Below, one piece after another: positions 7,417-15,914 of a DNA stretch of 38,138 nucleotides. Position numbers and translations under genes: made by a program. A model generated the notes under the pieces. That model saw nothing but the letters and a program-made list of their open reading frames with translations, did no database searches and was not told where the DNA came from. Each line of letters opens with the position of its first letter. The stretch's first letter is position 1. The DNA comes from Pelolinea sp. (GTDB lineage: Bacteria; Chloroflexota; Anaerolineae; Anaerolineales; Anaerolineaceae), in assembly GCA_030692365.1 (NCBI GenBank), contig JAUYCC010000082.1, forward strand, positions 1 through 38,138, read 5' to 3'.

Positions 7417-7428
7417 GTACAAATGTAC
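7417..7428. promoter_or_regulatory. candidate operator between divergent MFS promoters
   Basis: GTACA-AA-TGTAC is a perfect 5-bp inverted repeat lying between the two divergent -35 boxes. It is placed where a regulator could act on both genes. The short length makes chance occurrence possible. Confidence 0.3.
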
Positions 7429-7456
7429 CATTTACCAGGTGATTTTTCACTTAGGT

Positions 7457-7485
7457 TTGTAATTAATTCTTCATGAATGTATAAT
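7457..7485 (+). promoter_or_regulatory. promoter of the second MFS gene
   Basis: TTGTAA (7457-7462) and TATAAT (7480-7485) are spaced by 17 bases. Transcription would begin near 7492, so the ATG at 7477 would not be in the mRNA; this decides the start of the next gene at 7516. Confidence 0.7.
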
Positions 7486-7515
7486 ACAGCCTTTGTTCGG
7501 AAAGGAATATTTGTC

Positions 7516-8724
7516 ATGGCTGATTATGAAAGCATCACTATCGAATCCAAAGAAACACCACCAGAAAATGCGCAATTAGAAGACAAGTTCCAGACATTAA
7601 AGACCCTGATTGTATCCAGCGCCCATGTGGTGCATGACACCTACGCGGGTTTTATCGCACCTCTGCTTCCCTTCCTGATTGAACGCATGTCCCTCCTTAA
7701 AGTGGAGGCAGGCATGTTCCTGCTTCTGTATCAGGGCGCTTCCGTTCTGCAACCTGTTATCGGTCACCTGGGCGACAAGACCAATTTACGCAAATATGCG
7801 CTGATCATGCCTGCCCTCACCGGCATCTCCCTCAGTCTACTGGGGACAGCCCCTACTTTCTACATTGGGCTTCTGTTATGCCTGATCGCCGGCATTTCTT
7901 CAGCCAGCTTGCACTCTATCCTTCCTGCGCTTGTCGCGAGGCTCTCTGGTAAACAGGTTGGCAAAGGCATGAGCTTCTGGATGGTCGGCGGTGAGATCGG
8001 CATTATGATCGGACCTCTTCTGGTTGCATCGGTTATATCAATCTTTTCTATCAAAGCCACCCTCTGGCTGATGATTCCCGGAATTGTGATGTCAATCGTC
8101 TTAAGTATTTTGCTAAAAGACATGCCGCACCACAATGTAAACACCAATCTCCAGGCAAAAGTCCCAATGAAAGAGATGCTAGCCATTCTCCTACCCCTGG
8201 CCGGTGTTGTCTTGATGCGCTCTCCTCTTCGCACTGCTTCAGAGATCTATTTGCCGGTTTACCTGATCGAGCAAGGTGTTAACCTCTGGCTTGCAGGGTC
8301 ATCAGTCAGCCTATTACTGGGGTTTGGCGTTGCAGGTACTATCGCCGGCGGTTTCCTGAAAGACAAGTTTGGTTTCAAAGCTGTAATGATTATGTCAATC
8401 TTTTTCGCATCCCTGGGTATGATCTTCTTCAGCATTACATCCGGTGTACTTCAGGTTGCCAGTCTGGCGCTGGTTGGCGCGACATCCATGATGATGCTTC
8501 CGGTAGGGTTGGCATTCGTTCAGGAAAATTTCCCGAATAATCGCTCACTGGCCAACGGGTTTTATCTGGCCATCGTGTTCGCCCTTAATGCGGTCGCGGG
8601 TGTGGTTACAGGTTTTATGTATGACAAAATCGGTGGAAACAGTACATTCCTGCTGAGCGGTTTCATTAGCTTTTTGGGTATTCCTTTCCTTTTCTTTTTG
8701 CCAAAGGAAGGTAAAACGTCCTAA
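7516..8724 (+). CDS. MFS transporter, fosmidomycin-resistance (Fsr)-like
   Basis: The protein has 402 residues and about twelve membrane spans. The first span region SSAHVVHDTYAGFIAPLLPF resembles the opening of Fsr-type exporters (SHxxxDxYxGxxPALLPF), and LQPVIGHLGDK after the second span is a second family trait. Fsr proteins export fosmidomycin and related compounds in other bacteria, but the substrate here is not known. An in-frame ATG at 7477 is rejected because it lies within or before the promoter -10. The chosen ATG has AAAGGA nine bases upstream. A tRNA-editing gene follows after 30 bases on the same strand. Confidence 0.85.
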   Translation: MADYESITIESKETPPENAQLEDKFQTLKTLIVSSAHVVHDTYAGFIAPLLPFLIERMSLLKVEAGMFLLLYQGASVLQPVIGHLGDKTNLRKYALIMPALTGISLSLLGTAPTFYIGLLLCLIAGISSASLHSILPALVARLSGKQVGKGMSFWMVGGEIGIMIGPLLVASVISIFSIKATLWLMIPGIVMSIVLSILLKDMPHHNVNTNLQAKVPMKEMLAILLPLAGVVLMRSPLRTASEIYLPVYLIEQGVNLWLAGSSVSLLLGFGVAGTIAGGFLKDKFGFKAVMIMSIFFASLGMIFFSITSGVLQVASLALVGATSMMMLPVGLAFVQENFPNNRSLANGFYLAIVFALNAVAGVVTGFMYDKIGGNSTFLLSGFISFLGIPFLFFLPKEGKTS

Positions 8725-8754
8725 AATTAAGCGATTGAATTGAAAGGTAATCCT

Positions 8755-9474
8755 ATGACTGACCTACTCTATCATTCCGATAGTTATCTGAAAAAATTCG
8801 AAGCGACAGTAATAAAAAATGACCGCGAATTAAACGCGGTCATTTTAGATCGCACGGCTTTCTATCCGGGCGGCGGCGGGCAGGTGCCTGATACCGGCAT
8901 CATCCGCTTGGGCGAAATTACCTACAACCTGGTGCGGGCCAAACACAGCCCAGACGGGATTCTGCATCTCCTTGAACTCGGCCAACCCTTACCTGTTGAG
9001 GGTGCCATAGTCACCGGTGTGATCGACTGGGAGCGGCGTTATCAGGTGATGCGCACTCATACCGCCATGCACATATTGTGCGGGGTCATTTTCCGCGATT
9101 ACGGCGCGCACGTCACTGGCGGCGACATGGAACCCCTCAAGGGACGCATGGATTTTGAATTTGAATCCATGACCAGTGAGTTGGTTGGAGTAATTAACAC
9201 TGCCATAAATAAAGAAGTCCAGGCTGCGCGTGAAGTCCGCGCGAAGGTTTTTCCCCGCGAAGAGGCTTTCAAGATCCCAGATCTCATCCGCACAAAGATC
9301 AACCTTCTGCCGGAAGGCATCACAGAAGTAAGGACAATTGAGATCGTTGGTCTTGATCTGCAGGCTGACGGTGGAACACATGTGAAAAATACCAGCGAAG
9401 TTGGGGCGATGCACGTGCCCGATTACAAGAGCAAGGGCAAGATCAACAAGCGTATTTATATCGAATTAGATTAA
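8755..9474 (+). CDS. alanyl-tRNA editing protein, AlaX-like
   Basis: Free-standing AlaX proteins hydrolyse Ser-tRNA(Ala) or Gly-tRNA(Ala) made in error by alanyl-tRNA synthetase. The 239-residue protein has the N-terminal block DRTAFYPGGGGQVPDTG (residues 32-48) and the zinc-binding HTAMH (His102, His106). The second half of the zinc site reads QADGGTHV (residues 203-210): His209 is present, but the usual Cys of CGGTH is Asp205. AlaRS editing domains normally use Cys there, so zinc binding may differ. An upstream in-frame TTG at 8740 overlaps the GAAAGG ribosome binding site, so the ATG at 8755 is preferred. A strong terminator follows. Confidence 0.85.
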   Translation: MTDLLYHSDSYLKKFEATVIKNDRELNAVILDRTAFYPGGGGQVPDTGIIRLGEITYNLVRAKHSPDGILHLLELGQPLPVEGAIVTGVIDWERRYQVMRTHTAMHILCGVIFRDYGAHVTGGDMEPLKGRMDFEFESMTSELVGVINTAINKEVQAAREVRAKVFPREEAFKIPDLIRTKINLLPEGITEVRTIEIVGLDLQADGGTHVKNTSEVGAMHVPDYKSKGKINKRIYIELD

Positions 9475-9507
9475 TTAATTGTCAAAATTTCTAAAAAATA
9501 TATATAG

Positions 9508-9536
9508 AATCCGGTCTTTTCAGGACCGGATTTTTT
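9508..9536 (+). terminator. rho-independent terminator after the AlaX-like gene
   Basis: AATCCGGTC (9508-9516) pairs with GACCGGATT (9524-9532) around a 7-base loop and runs into six T residues. Confidence 0.9.
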
Positions 9537-9615
9537 GTTGTATTTTCATTAGTGAAACTAAACAAGATAATTCGGGGTTATATAGTTGAAATATCTCATA
9601 GAAAAGGATAAAAAC

Positions 9616-10458
9616 ATGCTGCGAATCGTAATGGATACCGCGGGGGACCTGTCGGAAGGATGGCAGAAAGAATACCAAATTGATTTAATTCCCATAAACA
9701 TCATCCATGAGGGAAAAACCTACCTTCAGGGAATTGACCTGGGGTATGAGGATTTCTACAAACTGGTGGAAAATTCATCCACCTTGCCCTCCACCTCTCA
9801 ACCAACACCGTATCAGTTTGTTGAGTTTTACCGGAAAATCGCAAAGCCCGGCGAAACCATTCTGTCAATCCATGTAACCGAAAAACTGTCCGGAACGATG
9901 GCTTCTGCCAATCAAGCCGCGGAAGAATTGAAAAGCGAATTTCATATCATACCTTTTGATTCTGCTTCTGGAACCATCAGCATGGGGGTGATGGCCAAGG
10001 AAGCGCAGGAGTTGGACCGCACAGGGAAATCTTTGGATGAAATTATTAAACGGCTGGAATTTATCCGCTCGAACACAATGCTTGTGTTTACGCTGGATAC
10101 ACTCAAGTTTGCCAGTATGAGCGGCAGAGTAAAGCATTTGCAAGCGTCCTTAGCCTCTTTACTTAAAGTAAAACCCATCATCGAACTCAAAGACGGGCTT
10201 GTTGTGATGGGTGAAAAGGTCAGATCGCGCGCCAAATCAATTGATACCTTGCTTGAAAAAATGAAACAGAAATTCGGCAATCAACGCATTAAAGCGGCGG
10301 TCATTCACGCCCACGACAAGGAAGCCGGACTTGAAGTGCTGCATCGCGTCATCTCCCAAAATAACTGCGCTGAAGCAGTATTGGCGGAACTCTCTATCTC
10401 ACTGGCAGCAAATTTTGGGCCAGGCACCCTGGGGATCGTTGCTTATCCGGTGGAATAA
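9616..10458 (+). CDS. DegV family fatty-acid-binding protein
   Basis: DegV/FakB proteins bind a single fatty acid and present it to the kinase FakA, feeding exogenous fatty acids into phospholipid synthesis. The 280-residue protein has the family ligand motifs TSQPTP (about residues 60-65) and LSGTMASA (about 91-98), and a C-terminal domain ending GPGTLGIVAYPVE. A TTG at 9586 would add 10 residues, but AAAGGA lies before the ATG at 9616, which also gives the usual family length. No FakA kinase is in the window. The next gene is convergent, with a shared terminator. Confidence 0.9.
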   Translation: MLRIVMDTAGDLSEGWQKEYQIDLIPINIIHEGKTYLQGIDLGYEDFYKLVENSSTLPSTSQPTPYQFVEFYRKIAKPGETILSIHVTEKLSGTMASANQAAEELKSEFHIIPFDSASGTISMGVMAKEAQELDRTGKSLDEIIKRLEFIRSNTMLVFTLDTLKFASMSGRVKHLQASLASLLKVKPIIELKDGLVVMGEKVRSRAKSIDTLLEKMKQKFGNQRIKAAVIHAHDKEAGLEVLHRVISQNNCAEAVLAELSISLAANFGPGTLGIVAYPVE

Positions 10459-10460
10459 AA

Positions 10461-10498
10461 AAACGTGCTGGACGCTTTCGCATCCAGTACGTTTTCTT
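10461..10498. terminator. bidirectional terminator between DegV and DUF2807 genes
   Basis: AACGTGCTGGA (10462-10472) pairs with TCCAGTACGTT (10483-10493) with one G-T pair. It is flanked by an A run on the left and T residues on the right. Confidence 0.85.
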
Positions 10499-10505
10499 TC
10501 ACAAA

Positions 10506-11249
10506 CTACTTGTCCCCCAAATTCTTCACCACTCCCACACCGCTGATATCGGTGTTGAGGACCGGGCTGCCGTAATAATGAACTTTTCCCGCACCGCTTA
10601 GTTCCAGATCAAGCCGGTCGGTAACCCACAGGATGGCGTTGCCAGTACCGGAAATCTCAACCCTGGCTGTCTCACTGGCAAGATTAGGCGCATTATAATT
10701 TCCCGCGCCGCTGATCTCCACCCGCTGTTCCTTCACACTGCCATTAGCGGAAATATCTCCCAATCCGCTGATTTCAAGGTTTAAGGTATTCGCCTTCAGA
10801 TTATCAATGGAAACTCGCCCGGCGCCGCTGATCTGAATAATCAGATTGTCTGTTTCAAGCTTTTTAGATTCTACTTTTCCAAGTCCGCTTGATTCAATTT
10901 GGCTCAGGTCTTTAACCGTCAACCGGTAAACAATGTCTTTAGTCGGGTGAATATTGACTAATTCTTCTACACCCAGTTGAAGCCGCGAACCCGATACATC
11001 ACTGCGCAAATAATTCATGAGGTTATCTTCAGCGGTGATTTCCAGCGCTTCCTTATCACCCTGGTCAATTATCAGGGTGCCAATACCGCTCAATTCAACC
11101 GCGTTGAAACCAGCCACCGTGCGGGATTCGGTAACCACATTTCCTGACCCGCGCACATCGGTAAAACGCACGGGCAAACCGCAAGCAGTCAATACGATTG
11201 CGCAAGCCAAAAGAAATGTAAAAATTCTGGTTTTCATTTTAGTTACCAT
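10506..11249 (-). CDS. DUF2807 (GIN domain) lipoprotein
   Basis: The 247-residue protein starts with a lipoprotein signal: hydrophobic stretch, then LTAC with lipid-modified Cys23. The rest is a repetitive beta structure with repeated I-S-G-x-G / L-S-G-x-G elements (for example ELSGIGT, QISGAGRV, EISGAGNY, DISGVGVV), the hallmark of the DUF2807 putative auto-transporter adhesin head domain. It probably forms a beta-helix on the outer face of the membrane; no catalytic residues are visible and the role is unknown. Its ATG overlaps the TAA of the preceding small gene (TAATG), so the two are translationally coupled. Confidence 0.88.
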   Translation of the reverse strand: MVTKMKTRIFTFLLACAIVLTACGLPVRFTDVRGSGNVVTESRTVAGFNAVELSGIGTLIIDQGDKEALEITAEDNLMNYLRSDVSGSRLQLGVEELVNIHPTKDIVYRLTVKDLSQIESSGLGKVESKKLETDNLIIQISGAGRVSIDNLKANTLNLEISGLGDISANGSVKEQRVEISGAGNYNAPNLASETARVEISGTGNAILWVTDRLDLELSGAGKVHYYGSPVLNTDISGVGVVKNLGDK

Positions 11250-11452
11250 TAGAAGGACAATCTAAACCAATCGATATTGAATATTATTGAAATGACAAGC
11301 ATGATGAAAACCACCATGAGAATAAAACCACAGCCGCAACCCATGCAGCCGCCTTGTTTATATCCAAATTTTTCTTGCATCCAGTTATAAGCTTTATCCA
11401 GAAGGAAAAGCTGTAAAAAACCTGACAAACATCCGGGACGTCGATTATCCAT
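11249..11452 (-). CDS. small Cys/Gly-rich single-span membrane protein
   Basis: This 67-residue protein begins with a charged, Cys-containing region, has a GGCMGCGCG block near residues 34-42, then one strongly hydrophobic span (about 43-59) and a short tail. AGAAAGGA precedes the ATG. The stop overlaps the start of the DUF2807 gene, so both are made from one message. I do not recognise a named family. The Cys cluster beside the membrane could bind metal or be acylated, but that is only a suggestion. Confidence 0.75.
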   Translation of the reverse strand: MDNRRPGCLSGFLQLFLLDKAYNWMQEKFGYKQGGCMGCGCGFILMVVFIMLVISIIFNIDWFRLSF

Positions 11453-11518
11453 TATTCATTTCCTTTCTAATACCATTTACGCAAGCACAACCTGAAAGTT
11501 GCGTTCAAAGAATCGGAG

Positions 11519-12190
11519 CTAATGCAAAATCAGGATAAATTCGCCTTTACGATCCTTTACTCTTTTGGAAACCTCACCCACCGGACCATGCAGAAGGCTT
11601 TCAGCAGGCAAAGTCAGGTCAACTGCCAGCGTGACTAACCGGTTTTTACCAAAATTCGTGCCAATTTCGCCCAAAAGTTTCCCCATCCGGTAAGGCGTAT
11701 CCATCAAAATAATCGGGGTTCGTAATGTTTTTAGAAAGTTAATTTTTTCCCGCCGTTCAGATTCTCCCCTCGGCAAGAAACCTGAAAAATAGAATTCTTT
11801 AAGCGGGAGTGGTGATAATGAAATAGCTGCCATCAGTGAAGAGGCACCCGGGATAGAACTGACACGAATGCCATATTCCACACAGCGTTTTACCAAACTG
11901 GTTCCGGGGTCAGCGAAAGCGGGTGTGCCGCAATCGGAGATCAGCGCGATGGATTGGCCTGAAAGAAGCGCCTGAATGACCTCTTCGGTTCCTTCGGTCT
12001 CATTATGTTCATTGAGGATAATAAGCTTCTTTTTCCCGATACCAAGCTTTTTTAATAAGGTACTCCCCAGGCGGTATTCCTCGCATGCCACACCGTCGGC
12101 ATTTTTTAGGATCTCCAGCGCGCGCAAGGTGATATCCCCATAATTGCCAATTGGTGTGGCGACGACCCACAAATTTCCTAAGGAACCCAT
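11519..12190 (-). CDS. SAM-dependent methyltransferase, RsmI-like (tetrapyrrole methylase fold)
   Basis: RsmI methylates the ribose of C1402 in 16S rRNA. The N-terminus LWVVATPIGNYGDITLRALE (about residues 7-26) and the loop SDCGTPAFADPG (about 84-95) are characteristic. Two features differ from classical RsmI. The CEDTR motif reads CEEYR, and the protein is 223 residues against about 280, lacking the usual C-terminal extension. It belongs to the RsmI-like group but may methylate a different site. It is divergent from the ZIP gene; no operon partner is evident. Confidence 0.75.
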   Translation of the reverse strand: MGSLGNLWVVATPIGNYGDITLRALEILKNADGVACEEYRLGSTLLKKLGIGKKKLIILNEHNETEGTEEVIQALLSGQSIALISDCGTPAFADPGTSLVKRCVEYGIRVSSIPGASSLMAAISLSPLPLKEFYFSGFLPRGESERREKINFLKTLRTPIILMDTPYRMGKLLGEIGTNFGKNRLVTLAVDLTLPAESLLHGPVGEVSKRVKDRKGEFILILH

Positions 12191-12316
12191 TTTCTTTCCC
12201 TTATTTTTCCAAAGTGATTCTTATTTTGTTAGAACTATCAAATATACCCTTTTATATTTTCTTGAGTAAAATTCTAATATACATAATTATCTTTTTATCT
12301 CATCCCAGAGGACAAT

Positions 12317-13129
12317 ATGATTGCATTCCTTGAACAATTCAGTCCGGTCATTCAGGCTCTTTTCGCAACAATTTTTACCTGGGGGGTTACCGCATTTGGC
12401 GCAGCAGGCGTTTTTCTTTCTAAAGAAATCAGCCGTAAATTACTGGATGGCATGTTGGGTTTCGCAGCGGGTGTGATGATTGCCGCGAGTTTCTGGTCAT
12501 TACTTGCGCCTGCAATAGAAATATCATCGAGTTTAGGTTTACCTTCCTACCTCCCGCCAGCGATTGGTTTTATAGCTGGCGGTATCGTGTTGTGGGCCAT
12601 TGATCGTACCTTGCCCCATTTGCACCTCAACCAGCCTACTTCTTCAGCGGAGGGTGTAAAAACCACCTGGAACCGAAGTCTTCTGTTGGTGCTGGCAATA
12701 ACCATGCACAACTTGCCCGAAGGCATGGCAGTGGGTGTGGCTTTTGGCGCAGCAGCCGCTGGAATTCCTGGCGCCACGCTGACCGGGGCTGTTGCCCTGG
12801 CTATCGGGATTGGAATTCAAAATTTTCCGGAGGGTCTGGCCATCTCCGTCCCTCTCCGCCGTGAAGGGTTCAGCCGTTTTAGAAGCTTTTGGTATGGCCA
12901 GCTTTCGGCCATTGTTGAACCGCTGGGCGCTGTTGTCGGCGCAGCCGCGGTTTTATTGATGCGGCAAATCCTGCCATACGCCTTGGCATTTGCGGCTGGC
13001 GCTATGATCTTTGTAGTAATTGAAGAACTTATCCCTGAAGCTGAACAGGGGCAAAATACCGACATCGCCACTGCAGGCGCCATGCTGGGTTTTACCATTA
13101 TGATGATCCTGGATGTAGCTCTGGGTTAG
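12317..13129 (+). CDS. ZIP-family metal transporter
   Basis: The 270-residue protein has about eight membrane spans and the two ZIP metal-binding helices, HNLPEGMAVG (about residues 131-140) and QNFPEGLAIS (about 167-176). ZIP carriers move zinc or other divalent metals into the cytoplasm. The His-containing loop DRTLPHLHL (about 91-99) lies between spans 3 and 4, where ZIP proteins carry their variable metal loop. GAGGAC precedes the ATG. murJ begins 10 bases after the stop, so the two are likely co-transcribed. Confidence 0.9.
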   Translation: MIAFLEQFSPVIQALFATIFTWGVTAFGAAGVFLSKEISRKLLDGMLGFAAGVMIAASFWSLLAPAIEISSSLGLPSYLPPAIGFIAGGIVLWAIDRTLPHLHLNQPTSSAEGVKTTWNRSLLLVLAITMHNLPEGMAVGVAFGAAAAGIPGATLTGAVALAIGIGIQNFPEGLAISVPLRREGFSRFRSFWYGQLSAIVEPLGAVVGAAAVLLMRQILPYALAFAAGAMIFVVIEELIPEAEQGQNTDIATAGAMLGFTIMMILDVALG

Positions 13130-13139
13130 AATCTCTTTC

Positions 13140-14732
13140 ATGAAAAAAATCTCCAAGCTCTCACAGGCAGCTTTTCTGATTGCTGTCAGTTTCGGCATTA
13201 ATAAAATTCTGGCAATTTTGCGCCAGCTCATCATTGCGCGGCAATTCGGTCTGACATCAGACCTGGACGTATTTAATGTCGCCAACAACATCCCAGATCT
13301 TTTATACGCGTTGATCTCCGGCGGGGCGTTGGCTGTTGCCATCATCCCGGTGCTGACCGAAGTTTTGACGCGCGAAAATCGCGACGCGGCCTGGCGCGTA
13401 TTCAGCCAGGTCGCAAATATAGCCTTTCTGGCAACCGCCGTCCTTTCAGCCCTGGCTGCGATCTTTGCCTGGCCTTTGGTTCAACACCCTCTGGGTATAG
13501 CTCCAGGCTTAACCTTTCAACAGCAAGCATTGGTTGTAGAGCTGATGCGGTTAAACTTGGCCGGGACTTTAATATTCTCAATGGCCGGCCTGCTGATCGC
13601 TGGATTGCAGGCAAACAAGCATTTTCTACTGCCCGCCATTGGACCTATCCTTTATAACGTCGGGCAGATTTACGGCGCAATCATCCTTTCCCCAAAGAGT
13701 GGATACCAGATCGGTCCTCTGGTTTTACCCGCTGCGGGTTTGGGAGTTTACGGCCTTGTTTATGGTGTCCTGATCGGCTCCCTGCTGTATTTTCTAATCC
13801 AGATCCCAGGCCTGGTGAAATACCACTTTAAATGGACACCCAGGATCAACCTAAGGGATGCGGATGTACGCAAGATCCTGGCTATGCTGGGACCGCGAGT
13901 GATCAGCATGCTGCTCTACCAATTGACTTTCATCGCTCGCGATAATATGGCCTCACGCTTGCCGCTCGGGTCTATTTCATCGCTCACCTACGGTTGGATG
14001 ATCCTGCAGGTGCCGGAAACGCTTATCGGCACTGCAATCGGCACCGCCCTGCTGCCAACCATTTCCGAACTGGTCGCGAAAAAAGAATTTCAGGAGTTCA
14101 ACAATACAATTGACCGTGTCGTTCGAGTGTTGATCGCATTGGCAATTCCTTCCGCTTTACTTCTGGCTGTTGCGCTGCCGCCTTTCCTTGGATATGCCTT
14201 TGGGTTTGACGCTGCCGGCACCAATCTCCTACTTTGGGTCACGCGCGCCTTTTTGGTTGGCTTGCTCGGCCACTGCCTGCTTGAATTGGGTTCACGGGTT
14301 TTCTTCGCCCGGCAGAATGCCGTTATCCCAATGGCAGCCGCGGGGTTGAACTTGATTGTGTATATCCTGGCTGGAATTCTCTTAATCAAACCACTTCAGG
14401 CAATCGGCGTTGGTTTGGCCGACGCGATCGCGTTTACTACACAGGCTCTCTTTCTGCTTGTAATTTTCAAGACCGGATTTTTCAAGAAAGTGATTCCTGA
14501 CGCAACAAAATCTATAGCATCATTATCAACAGATGGCAATAAAAATATTCTGAACACCGTGATACGGACAATAATCGGGAGCTTTGCTGGTGTTATGGTG
14601 ATTTTGCTGATCATCCAGTTCGCATCCGGGATCATCCCTGAACTTTTAGTCGGGATTCTTGCGGCAGGGCTAGGCGTTATAGCTACCATCCCATTTATTT
14701 TCAGGGAAATTCGAGTTCTATTACATTTGTAA
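13140..14732 (+). CDS. MurJ-like lipid II flippase
   Basis: MurJ flips lipid II across the cytoplasmic membrane for peptidoglycan synthesis. The 530-residue protein has the N-terminal block SFGINKILAILRQLIIARQFG and the span-2 block DVFNVANNIPDLLYALISGGAL, both strongly typical, and about fourteen hydrophobic segments. Length fits the family. There is no clear Shine-Dalgarno; the gene follows the ZIP gene by 10 bases and may depend on coupling. The presence of murJ implies a murein wall, or at least a peptidoglycan precursor pathway, in this organism. Confidence 0.9.
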   Translation: MKKISKLSQAAFLIAVSFGINKILAILRQLIIARQFGLTSDLDVFNVANNIPDLLYALISGGALAVAIIPVLTEVLTRENRDAAWRVFSQVANIAFLATAVLSALAAIFAWPLVQHPLGIAPGLTFQQQALVVELMRLNLAGTLIFSMAGLLIAGLQANKHFLLPAIGPILYNVGQIYGAIILSPKSGYQIGPLVLPAAGLGVYGLVYGVLIGSLLYFLIQIPGLVKYHFKWTPRINLRDADVRKILAMLGPRVISMLLYQLTFIARDNMASRLPLGSISSLTYGWMILQVPETLIGTAIGTALLPTISELVAKKEFQEFNNTIDRVVRVLIALAIPSALLLAVALPPFLGYAFGFDAAGTNLLLWVTRAFLVGLLGHCLLELGSRVFFARQNAVIPMAAAGLNLIVYILAGILLIKPLQAIGVGLADAIAFTTQALFLLVIFKTGFFKKVIPDATKSIASLSTDGNKNILNTVIRTIIGSFAGVMVILLIIQFASGIIPELLVGILAAGLGVIATIPFIFREIRVLLHL

Positions 14733-14773
14733 ATATCCAGCAGTTTTTCAATCAGACAAAAAATCAAAAAAGG

Positions 14774-14786
14774 TATAATATCGCCC
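14774..14786 (+). promoter_or_regulatory. -10 box close to the next start codon (possible leaderless transcript)
   Basis: TATAAT at 14774-14779 ends 7 bases before the ATG at 14787, and no Shine-Dalgarno lies in the gap. If used, the mRNA would start at or beside the start codon. No clear -35 box is visible. Confidence 0.35.
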
Positions 14787-15878
14787 ATGGCAGAAGAGAA
14801 TTTAAGCGATGCACAACAAAATAAAGCATCCGGCGGCACTACCCGGCCGGTCAAAGTTGATGATACCCAGCCTATTCCTGTCAAGGTGAAAAAGCCCAAG
14901 CGCTGGCGCACCGTTTTATTGGGCATCTTGCTGGTGCTGCTGTTAGGCGTGGCCGGCGGCGGATTAGGCTACCAGCGGGGCATTCAGGATCGCCTCGCAA
15001 AAGAAAGCCAGCAATTGCTTACCGAAGCCGCTCTGCAATTCCAGTACGGAATACAGCAGATGGCCAATGCTAACTACAACCTTGCCCGCATCCATCTTGA
15101 GTATGTTTTGAAAATTTACCCGGAATTTCCGGGGATAACCGAGAAATATACTGAGGTAATGATCAAGCTAGCTGAAGCCGCAATCCCAACAGCCCAACCT
15201 TTGGCGACCCCCACGCTCACCAATTTGAATGCCGAAGGTCTATTCAACCAGGCGACTCAGGAAGTGCAAACCCTGCAATGGGCGGCAGCCATGAATACCC
15301 TCGAAGCCCTGCGCAATGAAGATACTACCTACCGCACCCTGGATGTTGATGGGCTTTATTTCATCGCAATGCGTTACCGGGCGGTTGACATGATCATAAA
15401 GGAAGGTGATCTGGAAGAAGGGCTTTACCTGTTATCCTTGGTCAACCGTTATGCGCCCCTGGATCATGACGCTGTGAATTATTCCAATTGGGCACGGTTG
15501 TATCTGACAGGCGCAAGTTATTGGGATGTGGACTGGGAACAGGTGGTGAATTATTTCAGCCAGCTCGCGGCGGCTTTCCCTTACATGCACGACGGTACCG
15601 GTTGGACAGCCAATGACAGGCTAATGAAGGGTTCAGAATATTATGCCGACCAGCTTGCGACAACAGGCGACCATTGCAATGCGGTTGATTTTTACCAGAC
15701 CGCCATAAATTTCAATCCCACTGAAGAACTGCAGGATAAATACAACCGTTCCTATTTGAAATGCCACCCCCCCACAGCCAAACCCGAGCCAACCGAAACG
15801 CCGGAAATAGTAATTCCAACCACTGAACCTACAGTTGAGACACCGGTACCTAGTGACACTCCTGAAGTTGGAACATAA
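14787..15878 (+). CDS. membrane-anchored TPR-like protein with Pro/Thr-rich tail
   Basis: The 363-residue protein has a charged cytoplasmic N-terminus with a Lys/Pro segment, one membrane span (about residues 48-66) and a long extracytoplasmic part. The part after the span is helical and includes TPR-like stretches, for example around residues 91-110 and 290-330. The tail is a low-complexity Pro/Thr/Glu region typical of cell-envelope proteins. No enzyme motif is visible. It may be a scaffold or wall-associated protein; I cannot name a family. Confidence 0.8.
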   Translation: MAEENLSDAQQNKASGGTTRPVKVDDTQPIPVKVKKPKRWRTVLLGILLVLLLGVAGGGLGYQRGIQDRLAKESQQLLTEAALQFQYGIQQMANANYNLARIHLEYVLKIYPEFPGITEKYTEVMIKLAEAAIPTAQPLATPTLTNLNAEGLFNQATQEVQTLQWAAAMNTLEALRNEDTTYRTLDVDGLYFIAMRYRAVDMIIKEGDLEEGLYLLSLVNRYAPLDHDAVNYSNWARLYLTGASYWDVDWEQVVNYFSQLAAAFPYMHDGTGWTANDRLMKGSEYYADQLATTGDHCNAVDFYQTAINFNPTEELQDKYNRSYLKCHPPTAKPEPTETPEIVIPTTEPTVETPVPSDTPEVGT

Positions 15879-15887
15879 ACATAATCG

Positions 15888-15914
15888 AAGGCGGCTTGTG
15901 AGCCGCCTTTTTTA
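15888..15914. terminator. terminator between the TPR-like gene and rimO
   Basis: AAGGCGGCT (15888-15896) and AGCCGCCTT (15901-15909) form a perfect 9-bp stem with loop TGTG, then T residues. It lies between convergent genes. Confidence 0.9.

Noticed and set aside
7477-7515. N-terminal extension of the second MFS protein from ATG 7477
   Set aside because: The TATAAT promoter box overlaps this ATG, so the codon would precede the transcription start; a Shine-Dalgarno supports 7516.
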